DNA of 64,000 bases, taken from an uncultured Rivibacter sp. GTDB lineage: Bacteria; Pseudomonadota; Gammaproteobacteria; Burkholderiales; Burkholderiaceae. The notes below the pieces were generated by a model. The model worked only from the letters and a program-made list of their open reading frames with translations. It was not told where the DNA came from and did not search any database. The position numbers and the translations under genes were made by a program. The stretch spans positions 1 to 64,000 of the forward strand of contig CAMLLU010000028.1 in NCBI GenBank assembly GCA_946480925.1, written 5' to 3'. Shown here piece after piece: positions 10,046-17,575 of the stretch. The first letter of the stretch is position 1, and the number at the start of each line of letters is the position of its first letter.

Positions 10046-11572
10046 TCATGCCGCCGGCAGGAAGTCGATCGGATACGTGATCGTGATCGTGGGCACCCCG
10101 GGCTTGGCGCCGAAGTTGAACTTGAGCACGCGTTCAACCACTTCGGCCGAAAGGGTCGGCGAGGCGAGGTCGGTGGACTTCACCGCGCATGCGGACACCT
10201 GGCCGTCGGGTTCGATGGTCAGGCGCAGCACCATCTTGCCCTTCAGGCTCGGGTCGTTGCGCAGCTCGCGGTTGTAGATGCGGTAGAGCGCCGCCTTGTA
10301 GCGGTCGAAGACGATCTGGATCTCTTCGTCGGTGCGCGAAGGTGCCGCGCCATTGCTGAGCGGGCGTGCATCGGCGACCGCCGTGCCCGTGCTGCTTTGC
10401 ACCTTGGCGACCTTCACGCCGCCACCGCCTCCGCCGGCGTTGCTGCTGCCACCGCCCCCGAGGCCGCTGCCTCCGAAGCCGTTGCCGCCGCCACCACCGC
10501 CGGTGCCCGTGCCTGCGCCGCCCGCGCCACCGCCGCCATTGCCGTTGCGGCTGATGGCCGCCACGTTGATGCCGCCGCTGCCGGCACCCACCTGCGAGAC
10601 GATGAGCGACCGCGTCGTGGCCGTTCCCGGGGCGATCTGGCCGGTGGTGGAGACCACGCCTTCCGCCCCCACCTTCACGGGCCCCGAGCTGTCGATCAGC
10701 CCCGCGAACTCGTTCTGGTGCGCCAGCACGCCCTTGGTCTGCGCCGAGGCGCGTGCCACCTGCTGCGCATCGGGCGTGCCCGTCGGGTTGTCGGTCATGG
10801 GCCCGGGGGAGCGTGACGGTGCATCCTTGTCGGCAGCCGGTGCCTGGCGCGCGGGCTGCTGGTTGGCCGCCTTGGGGGCCGCCGAGCGGTCGTGCGACTT
10901 GTCGTCCTGGGGCTTGCGCTCCGGCTTCTTCGGCTCTTCCTTCTTCTTGACGACGAGCTCGGCCACGTGCTCGGGAATGAACTCCTCCTGGCGCTTCTCG
11001 TGCGTGGGCTTGAAGAGGAAGACGACTGACCCCACCGACAGCGAGATGAAAAGGCTCGCGACGAAGACCTTGCGGTAGCGCCGGTCGTCTTCGCCGTTGC
11101 GCGACCATGGCATGACCAGCGGCCGGTACGGGATCTCGGACGGATCGCGGAAGACCTCGAACTCGTGACGTTGCGCTTCGGCCTCTTCCTCGAGGACCGC
11201 CAGTTCGGTGTTGAGGCGGCGCAGCGTGCCGGTCTCGACGTCGATCTCGTGCTGGACCTGCTCACGCCGCAACTGGATGTCGGCCACCTTGTCCTCGAAC
11301 GTGGCGACGTGCTGGCGAGCCTGCTGCAGCTGCCGGTCCGGCGAATGGCGGGTGGCGTCGCGGTTCCAGAAGAGGTCCGCGGCCCCGGCGGCGTCGAGCT
11401 CGCCCAGCGAGTCGATGATCGTGCCGAGCAGGCTGTATTTGCGTCGCTCGCCCGAGCAGGCGTGGAGCTCGGCATCGAGTTCGGCCCTGCGCTGCTCGAG
11501 CACGTCGAGGATGTGGCTGACCTTCGCGATGCCGAGCGTCTGCTCTTGCAGTGACAAAGTTGTTGTACTCAC
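10046..11572 (-). CDS. TonB-like energy transducer with AgmX/PglI-type C-terminal domain
   Basis: A 508-residue single-pass inner-membrane protein. Residues 1-165 are cytoplasmic and coiled-coil rich, which is unlike classical TonB. A membrane helix spans about 169-187 (VFVASLFISLSVGSVVFLF). A Lys/Pro-rich stretch (207-225) and a Gly-rich flexible region (344-385) would cross the periplasm. Residues 415-508 form a TonB-like domain of the AgmX/PglI type (DEEIQIVFDRYKAALYRIYN, then LRLTIEPDGQVSA and VLKFNFGAKPG). In Myxococcus a protein of this class (GltG/AgmX) links the AglRQS motor to envelope proteins. It is last in an operon with one ExbB and two ExbD genes. The start is GTG. Confidence 0.85.
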   Translation of the reverse strand: MSTTTLSLQEQTLGIAKVSHILDVLEQRRAELDAELHACSGERRKYSLLGTIIDSLGELDAAGAADLFWNRDATRHSPDRQLQQARQHVATFEDKVADIQLRREQVQHEIDVETGTLRRLNTELAVLEEEAEAQRHEFEVFRDPSEIPYRPLVMPWSRNGEDDRRYRKVFVASLFISLSVGSVVFLFKPTHEKRQEEFIPEHVAELVVKKKEEPKKPERKPQDDKSHDRSAAPKAANQQPARQAPAADKDAPSRSPGPMTDNPTGTPDAQQVARASAQTKGVLAHQNEFAGLIDSSGPVKVGAEGVVSTTGQIAPGTATTRSLIVSQVGAGSGGINVAAISRNGNGGGGAGGAGTGTGGGGGGNGFGGSGLGGGGSSNAGGGGGGVKVAKVQSSTGTAVADARPLSNGAAPSRTDEEIQIVFDRYKAALYRIYNRELRNDPSLKGKMVLRLTIEPDGQVSACAVKSTDLASPTLSAEVVERVLKFNFGAKPGVPTITITYPIDFLPAA

Positions 11573-11594
11573 AGCGGGCGATCCCCGTTTGTCT

Positions 11595-12080
11595 TTACAT
11601 CTGGTTCACGGCGAAGGAGATCTTCCCGAAGCCGGCGTTGCTGCTGGACAGCATGACCTTCTTGAGCACCCTGAACGGCACGGACTGGTCGGCGACGATC
11701 GTGACCTCGGTGTGCATGCCTCTCTGGTCCTGACGCTGCTCGGCCTGCGCCTTGATGCCCTCGATGGCCTGGCGGATCGGCGTGATCTCGAGCTCGTCGC
11801 TCGCGATCACCTCGCTCATCGAGACCACAGGGCGGCCCTGCAGGAGCACGTCGCGTTCCGACAGCACGATCACGACCGACTGGCGCGGCGCGGTGTCGAC
11901 GCCGGAGATCGGCAGCACCACGTGTTCCGGAGGATCGAGCTCGACCCCGGTGCCCTGGTTGACCAGCAGGTAGAGCACCAGCACGATGAAGATGTCCATC
12001 AGCGACGTCAGCATCATGCCGGCGGAGTCGCCCTTGGTTTCCTTGTGCGCCTTGCGGCGCTTGCCCAAGACGATGCTCAT
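11595..12080 (-). CDS. ExbD/TolR-type motor subunit 1
   Basis: A 161-residue biopolymer-transport protein. After a basic N-terminus, a single membrane helix (LTSLMDIFIVLVLYLLVN, about 24-41) carries the Asp (MDIF) that binds protons in the ExbD/TolR/MotB family. A periplasmic domain follows (VVIVLSERDVLLQGRPV to VTIVADQSVPFRVLKKVM). It would pair with the ExbB protein and the second ExbD to turn proton flow into force on the TonB-like protein. It overlaps the upstream ExbD gene by 4 bp, showing translational coupling. Confidence 0.88.
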   Translation of the reverse strand: MSIVLGKRRKAHKETKGDSAGMMLTSLMDIFIVLVLYLLVNQGTGVELDPPEHVVLPISGVDTAPRQSVVIVLSERDVLLQGRPVVSMSEVIASDELEITPIRQAIEGIKAQAEQRQDQRGMHTEVTIVADQSVPFRVLKKVMLSSSNAGFGKISFAVNQM

Positions 12081-12565
12081 GGCGCATCCCCCACAGTTAC
12101 GTTGGGAAACAGCGTGATGCGGAGCCGTTGAGACCCTTCACGCGGCCCGCGGATCTCCACGAACTTCAGCGCGTCCATCACGGCGATCATGCTGGCGTAG
12201 CCGATGTCGGGCTCCACGAGCAGGATGGCGTCGCGCTTGCCCGGGTTCTGGTCCTTGAGGAGCTTGAGCTTCTGCGACAGCGCGGCGGTATCGTACCTCT
12301 CGCCCACCTTCGGCAGGCGGTCCGTGACCTCCTTGCCATTGCCGATCTCCAGCCCGTCCTTGCGCAGCATCACCTCGATCACGAGCGGCAGGGCGTCCTT
12401 GCCGGCCGTGCTGGGGCCGCTGCCCTGCGGCGGCATGTTGAGCTCCTGGATGGTGATCTTCGAGAAGACCGCCGACAGCAGCAGGAAGGAGACCAGCACG
12501 ACCAGGATGTTCAGCAGGGTCGTGAGCTCCAGCTCCTCGGACTCATGACGCTTTCTTTTCAGCAT
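12077..12565 (-). CDS. ExbD/TolR-type motor subunit 2
   Basis: A 162-residue ExbD/TolR relative. The membrane helix (LTTLLNILVVLVSFLLLSAVF, about 14-34) has Asn (LLN) where ExbD/TolR normally have the proton-carrying Asp, so this subunit may not conduct protons. The periplasmic part (PLVIEVMLRKDGLEIGNG to AILLVEPDIGYASMIAVMDAL) matches the family. Having one ExbB and two unequal ExbD genes is the arrangement of the myxobacterial AglR-AglQ-AglS motor. It overlaps the ExbB gene upstream by 23 bp. Confidence 0.85.
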   Translation of the reverse strand: MLKRKRHESEELELTTLLNILVVLVSFLLLSAVFSKITIQELNMPPQGSGPSTAGKDALPLVIEVMLRKDGLEIGNGKEVTDRLPKVGERYDTAALSQKLKLLKDQNPGKRDAILLVEPDIGYASMIAVMDALKFVEIRGPREGSQRLRITLFPNVTVGDAP

Positions 12566-13226
12566 AGTCGTGCAGGTGCGAGATGCGGGCGGTCGCGCCG
12601 GCGCGAACGATCATGTTGATCGTCTTGAGGGCGGCGATTTCGAGGCCGGAGACGATGTGGCTGGCCTTCGTGTTGAGCAGCAGGCTGAAGGTGAGCATGG
12701 GCATGGCGATCAACAGGCCGGTGGCCGTGCAGCTCATCGCTTCCGAGATCGACATCGACAGCAGCGCCGACTTCTCGGAAGGTGCTGCCGTCGCCACCGC
12801 GGCGAATGCGCCGATCAGGCCCACGATGGTGCCGAACAGCCCCAGCAGCGTGGCCAGGTTGGCAAACAGCGAGAGGTAGGAGATGCGCTTTTCGAACTGC
12901 GGTGAGATGGACTGCAGCACCTCTTCCATGGCCAGCTCGATGTCGTTGCGGCGGCGCACGACGCCTTCGTTCTCGAGGCCGGCGTTGAGCAGCGTCGCCA
13001 CGGCCGACTTGTCTTCACGCGTGATCTCGCGGGCCTTGTCGAACTGGCCTTCGTGCAGCAGTGGCTGGATCTGTTCCCAGGTGCGGCGGTTGGCGCGCGT
13101 GGCGCGGATGAGCACGAAGTAGCGCTCGGCAACGACGCCCAGGCCGATGAAGCCCACCACGATGATGGGGATCACCCAGATGCCGCCTGCGGCAATGAAC
13201 CTGATGGCTCCCGTCAAGTACTCCAT
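12543..13226 (-). CDS. ExbB/TolQ/MotA-type proton channel protein
   Basis: A 227-residue polytopic membrane protein. Helices lie near residues 11-35 (FIAAGGIWVIPIIVVGFIGLGVV), 120-150 (SLFANLATLLGLFGTIVGLIGAF) and 160-190 (SMSISEAMSCTATGLLIAMPMLTFSLLL). GLFGTIVGLIGAF and SISEAMSCTATGLLIAMP are the family signature; the Thr residues line the proton path. The start at 13226 has AAGGAG seven bases upstream. It would form the channel with the two ExbD proteins encoded immediately downstream. Confidence 0.9.
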   Translation of the reverse strand: MEYLTGAIRFIAAGGIWVIPIIVVGFIGLGVVAERYFVLIRATRANRRTWEQIQPLLHEGQFDKAREITREDKSAVATLLNAGLENEGVVRRRNDIELAMEEVLQSISPQFEKRISYLSLFANLATLLGLFGTIVGLIGAFAAVATAAPSEKSALLSMSISEAMSCTATGLLIAMPMLTFSLLLNTKASHIVSGLEIAALKTINMIVRAGATARISHLHDYAEKKAS

Positions 13227-13242
13227 TGTCAAACTCCTTCAC

Positions 13243-13566
13243 TCATTGGTTGCGTTGGCTTAGCTTGTAGAACTCGAGTCCGCGTAGAAACGATGGCTTG
13301 TCGATGGGGGCGATCTCCTGACTCAGCAGACTCGATCTGAAGTCGGTGTCCCTGCCGATCTCCGAGCTCTTCCACGGGATGATGGTCAGCGACTTGGGCG
13401 TTTCGCTGTTGCCGACGATGGACATGCCCGAGACCTCCTTGGCTTCGCCTTCGTCAGCCTTGTTGGCGGGCTTGCCCTGCGGGCCGGCCTTGTCTTGCGC
13501 CATGGCCACGCCCATGCAGAGCAGCAGGCCCGCAACGGCAACGCTCCTCGCGGTCAACACCGGCAT
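13243..13566 (-). CDS. Small secreted protein of the envelope operon
   Basis: A 107-residue protein with a Sec signal peptide (MPVLTARSVAVAGLLLCMGVAMA, cleavage before QDKAG). The mature part is about 83 residues and hydrophilic, with a C-terminal FLRGLEFYKLSQRNQ. No family recognised. It starts inside the stop of the TPR lipoprotein gene (TGATG overlap) and lies 16 bp before ExbB, so it is co-expressed with the motor genes and probably works in the periplasm. Confidence 0.75.
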   Translation of the reverse strand: MPVLTARSVAVAGLLLCMGVAMAQDKAGPQGKPANKADEGEAKEVSGMSIVGNSETPKSLTIIPWKSSEIGRDTDFRSSLLSQEIAPIDKPSFLRGLEFYKLSQRNQ

Positions 13567-14198
13567 CACGGGCGCTCCTTCGTGCCAGTGCGCTTTTGCA
13601 GGTCGGCGATCCAGATCTGCACCGTCTTGTCGTTCGGCGCGCTCTGGGCGTAGGCGCTGTAGTGGTCGATCGCGCATGGGTAGTCCTTCAGGTAAAGGTC
13701 GCAAAGAACCCCCAGGTTCTTGTGGGCCATCGAGAAATGCGGGTGCCTGGCCAGCGTGTTCTCGTAGACCGTGCGTGCTTCGGCAAAGCGCCCGGACTTG
13801 CGGTGCAGCAATGCCAGCTCGTTGCCGGCCACGGGGTTGCCCGGTTCGATGGCGAGCGCCTTCTTGAGCTGCGCCTCGGCGAGCTCCGGCTTGTCCAGCT
13901 TCTTGTAGACGAGTCCCAGGTTGATCGCGGGGATGGCGTTGTCCGGCAGGGCCAGGGCGAGCTTCTTGAATGCTTCCGCGGCGCCTTCGTACTGCTCGTC
14001 CTTTACAAGGGCCATCGCTGCATCGAGCTCGGCCTGCAGTTGCGGCGTGATGGTGGTGCCCGCGGGGCGCTGCGGGGCAGCGGCGGCAGCCGGCGTGGCC
14101 TGCGGCGCGGTGGCGCAGCCGTGCAGCAGCACGACGGCCAGCACCAGGGGCAGTGCCGTGGGCGCCGCAAGACGTCTTGCGAGGGCTGGCTGCTTCAT
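13566..14198 (-). CDS. TPR lipoprotein
   Basis: A 210-residue protein with a lipoprotein signal ending LLHGC (lipidated Cys28). At least four TPR-like helical pairs follow (YEGAAEAFKKLALALPDNA, PELAEAQLKKALAIEPGNP, FAEARTVYENTLARHPHF, YPCAIDHYSAYAQSAPND). TPR lipoproteins act as assembly or scaffold factors; GltE of the myxobacterial gliding complex is of this type. It overlaps both neighbours by a few bases. Confidence 0.85.
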   Translation of the reverse strand: MKQPALARRLAAPTALPLVLAVVLLHGCATAPQATPAAAAAPQRPAGTTITPQLQAELDAAMALVKDEQYEGAAEAFKKLALALPDNAIPAINLGLVYKKLDKPELAEAQLKKALAIEPGNPVAGNELALLHRKSGRFAEARTVYENTLARHPHFSMAHKNLGVLCDLYLKDYPCAIDHYSAYAQSAPNDKTVQIWIADLQKRTGTKERP

Positions 14199-17100
14199 TT
14201 CTTGCTTGCTCCCTTCTTGGTGGGCGCGGGTGCGGGTTTGGTAGCGGCCGCTGCAGGAGCGGGGGCAGGCTTGCTCTGCTGCTCGCTGGCGGCCTTGTTG
14301 TCGCCGGCCGGGGGCGACGCCTGTTCCGGCGTGGAGGCGGGCTCTTGCGCGGCTGCCTCGGGCTGCGTGGGAGCCGCGGCGGCGGCCATCACCACCGGTT
14401 CGCGCTTCTCGGTGAGCTTGTCGAAGGCGATCTGGCGGTCGAAGGTCGCGACCCAGCCGCTGCTTTCCTCGAACTTCGCAAAGCGCGCGGGCACCAGCCT
14501 GGCGAGCTTGGTGAAGCTCTTCTCGACCCACTTGTTGTAGACGCCCACCTTCACCAGGTCGGTGTTCTTCTGGTGCACCTCGATGGCCTTTTCCTCGAAC
14601 GGATAGGCCTGCTCCTCGAGAGCGAGCTCGTACTGTTCCTTCTCGGCGGCGCTGAGGTTGCGCGGGCGTTGCGACTCCACCAGCGAGCGGTTGAAGTCGT
14701 AGTACATCTCGGCGAGGTAGTAGCTCGCGGCCGCGGTGGTCTCGCCGATCTCGTAGCGCAAGATGGCCTCGAAGCCGTCTTTTACCTGCTTGAGGGCGAC
14801 CTTCTTCTTCGCGAGGTTCTTGTCGAAGGGCTCCACCAGGCGGATCTGCGCGTATTCGTCGAACACCGGCTCGGTGAGCACCAGCAGCGACGAGGCCGCG
14901 AGGTAGCGGGTGCGGTCGGTGCGGTCCTTGCCGCCGGCGGCGTCGGCACCCACGATGGCCTTGAGCTCGGCGTGATAGGCCGCCGTGTCGTTGCGCGACT
15001 TCAGCAGGCCGGCGATCTTGAAGCGCGTCTCGATGGCCACGTCCAGCGGCTTGGGGAAGCTCGCGACGTAGCGCCGATACACCGCCACGGCCTTGTCGGT
15101 TTCGCCTGCCTGCACGTACAGGTCGCCGGCCAGCTGCAATGCGGCGGTGCGAACCTCGACGTCCTTCGATTCGGACTCCGCGCGCTCGTACTCCGCGGCG
15201 GCCAGTGCCAGCCTGCCCGCCTCGCGGTAGACGAAGGCCACCTTCTTCGTCACCTCGGACTGCAGCTTGTGGCCGGGGTGGTTGCTGCGGAAGGCGTTCA
15301 GCGCCTTGGCCGCGGCATCCCAGTCCTTCAGCTGGATCAGCGCGGCCGCGCCGTCGTAGTCGGCGGTGGGGCGGATGCTCGAGCTCGGAGCGGCCTGGGC
15401 CACGCGCAGGAAGTGGTACGCGGCGTTCTTGTGGTCGGCCTGCCTGCCGGCCTCTTCGCCTTGCTTGTAGATGGCCGCGGCCAGGTTCTCGACGAGGTTC
15501 GCACGAGCCTTGTCGCCTTCGGCCACCAGCGGCAGCGACTGAACGTAGGCTTCCTCGGCCTCCTTGAACTGGCCCAGCTCGAACGACGAATGGGCCAGCG
15601 TGACCCAGGCCGTGCGGCGCAGCGGCTGCTCGGCGTTCGGGAACATGGCGAGGAACTTGCGGCTGTTCGCAGCCGCCTGCGCGTAGTGCTTTGCCTCGAA
15701 GATGTCGTCGATGGCCGCGCTCATCACCACGGCGGCCTTCTCGTGCTGCTGGAAGGTCTCTGCGAACTTCAGCGAGCTGCGGATCGTTTCCTGCACGGCC
15801 TGGGGCTTGTGGTCGGCCGCCACCATGGCCAGGCCCTTGCGGTGCGCGTAGACGGCGGCATAGCCGGCCTCGGCGGACTTTTCATGTGCCGGGTAGCCGT
15901 AGGCCGTGCGCTCGAACTCCACGGCAGCGTCGGCGAACGAGGCGTTCTCCAGCAGCAGCTCGGCGAGCTGGTGGTTGACGGCCGGGGACTCCGCCTCCTT
16001 CGGGAAGGAAGCCAGGTAGTCGCGATACCAGCGCATCGCCTCGCGGAAGTTCTCGGGCTTGTCCTTCTCGAACTTCTTTTCCTCGTACAGCGCGTGGTAG
16101 TGGTTGGCCAGCTCCTTGAGGCTGGTCTTCACGTAGCCGACGACCTCGGGTGAGTCCTTGACGTCGAAGTGGTTCCAGTAGGGCGACTTGAGCCCGTAGC
16201 TGACGACGAACTCCTTGTTGGCGTCGATCACCAGCTTGGGGAAGCCGCCGCGCTTGTAGATGTCGATGACGCGCGTGTCGTAGTGCGGCGCGACCTTGTG
16301 GAAGGGCTCGCGCTTGACGAAGGCCTTGTAGGTGACGGCGGCGTCGTTGTAGCGCAGCTTGTCGAGGTAGTACTCGGCCAGGTTGCCGTACACGTTGACC
16401 TCGTAGCTGCGCTTGCCCAGCTTGTCGAAGTAGGTGTTGACCGCTTCGTGGCCGCCCAGGTTCGAGAACGACAGGCTGATGACGCGGTAGGTGTCGTCCA
16501 CCCGCTGGGCCTCCAGCGGGTCCTTCGGCTTGTCGAAGTCGTAGCCGGTCCTGATCTTGTGGTCGAGCAGGGTGGTGAAGCGCTGCAGCGCTTCGTCGTA
16601 CATGTCCTGCTTGTAGAAGGTCCAGCCCAGCTTGTAGAGCGAGAGCTCATGGAACTGCGACGCGGAGCCCTTGTCGGCGATGGTGATGTAGGCCTTCTCG
16701 GCGGTGAGCCACTTCCTGCGGGTGAACCAGTACTCCCCGATGCGGAACTGCACCTCGTCGACGTAGCGCGACTTCGGGTGCTCCTTGACGATGCGGTTCA
16801 TCACGCCCATCGCCTGCTCGGTCATGCCCAGTTCGTCGTAGGCGCGCGAGAGCTGGTAGAGCACCTGGTCGTTGCGCTCGTAGTGCGGGTGCTTGGCCAG
16901 CAGCTTCTGGTACAGCGCGATGGCTTCGCCTGCTTCGCCTTGCAGCTCCACGGCCGAGCCGTCCGGCGCGGCAATGGCCGCGGGGGCTGCGGTCTTGACG
17001 GCATCGGCCTGCGTGGCCCGCGCCTCGAAGTCGCGGCTCGATTCCCTGGCTTCCCTGGCGTTCTTCTTCGAGGCGGCCTTCTTGCCTGCCTGGGCCAGCA

Positions 17101-17575
17101 ATTCGGCCTTGGGTGTGGGGCGCTGCTCCAGCAGCTTGGTGTCCGCCGCGGCCTTGGCGGGCTGCGCCGTGGCCGCGGCTGCAGCGGCCGCCACCGGCGT
17201 CACGGCGGCGAGGCCGAGCGTGCCCTCGGCAGGTGTGCCCGGGGCGCTGGAGGTTTCGCGTCGCGCGGCCTTTTCCTGGTTGCGCTTGACGCCCTCGAGC
17301 GTGCCGTATTCCTTCTGGATCTTCAGGTCCGCCAGGCGGCGCAGGGCTTCGGGCGTCATACCGCCTTCGGGCGTGCGCTCCAGGAACTCGCGGTAGCTCT
17401 GGATGGCCAGGTCGGTGCTGCCGTCGATCTTCACGTCCGTGAGGTCGGGGCTGGTGTGGCGCAACTCGCCGATCGATCCGGTGGTGTCGCTGTTGTGGTG
17501 CGATGCGCAGGAGGCGAGGACCACCAGGCAGGGCAGCGAGAGGCGGCGCAGATGGCGCAGTCGTCGTCGGCTCAT
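14195..17575 (-). CDS. Giant TPR lipoprotein
   Basis: A 1,126-residue predicted lipoprotein (LVVLASC, Cys23). An Ala-rich low-complexity linker (about 100-200) precedes many tetratricopeptide-like repeats covering roughly 210-1020, for example GEAIALYQKLLAKHPHYE, YDEALQRFTTLLDHKI and TDKAVAVYRRYVASFPK. The last ~90 residues are a Pro/Ala/Lys-rich tail. It probably forms a large periplasmic scaffold under the outer membrane. The long repeats are of the TolA-binding/BamD-like kind. The ATGA overlap with the next gene and the 4-bp overlap with the preceding gene place it in the motor operon. Confidence 0.85.
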   Translation of the reverse strand: MSRRRLRHLRRLSLPCLVVLASCASHHNSDTTGSIGELRHTSPDLTDVKIDGSTDLAIQSYREFLERTPEGGMTPEALRRLADLKIQKEYGTLEGVKRNQEKAARRETSSAPGTPAEGTLGLAAVTPVAAAAAAATAQPAKAAADTKLLEQRPTPKAELLAQAGKKAASKKNAREARESSRDFEARATQADAVKTAAPAAIAAPDGSAVELQGEAGEAIALYQKLLAKHPHYERNDQVLYQLSRAYDELGMTEQAMGVMNRIVKEHPKSRYVDEVQFRIGEYWFTRRKWLTAEKAYITIADKGSASQFHELSLYKLGWTFYKQDMYDEALQRFTTLLDHKIRTGYDFDKPKDPLEAQRVDDTYRVISLSFSNLGGHEAVNTYFDKLGKRSYEVNVYGNLAEYYLDKLRYNDAAVTYKAFVKREPFHKVAPHYDTRVIDIYKRGGFPKLVIDANKEFVVSYGLKSPYWNHFDVKDSPEVVGYVKTSLKELANHYHALYEEKKFEKDKPENFREAMRWYRDYLASFPKEAESPAVNHQLAELLLENASFADAAVEFERTAYGYPAHEKSAEAGYAAVYAHRKGLAMVAADHKPQAVQETIRSSLKFAETFQQHEKAAVVMSAAIDDIFEAKHYAQAAANSRKFLAMFPNAEQPLRRTAWVTLAHSSFELGQFKEAEEAYVQSLPLVAEGDKARANLVENLAAAIYKQGEEAGRQADHKNAAYHFLRVAQAAPSSSIRPTADYDGAAALIQLKDWDAAAKALNAFRSNHPGHKLQSEVTKKVAFVYREAGRLALAAAEYERAESESKDVEVRTAALQLAGDLYVQAGETDKAVAVYRRYVASFPKPLDVAIETRFKIAGLLKSRNDTAAYHAELKAIVGADAAGGKDRTDRTRYLAASSLLVLTEPVFDEYAQIRLVEPFDKNLAKKKVALKQVKDGFEAILRYEIGETTAAASYYLAEMYYDFNRSLVESQRPRNLSAAEKEQYELALEEQAYPFEEKAIEVHQKNTDLVKVGVYNKWVEKSFTKLARLVPARFAKFEESSGWVATFDRQIAFDKLTEKREPVVMAAAAAPTQPEAAAQEPASTPEQASPPAGDNKAASEQQSKPAPAPAAAATKPAPAPTKKGASKK

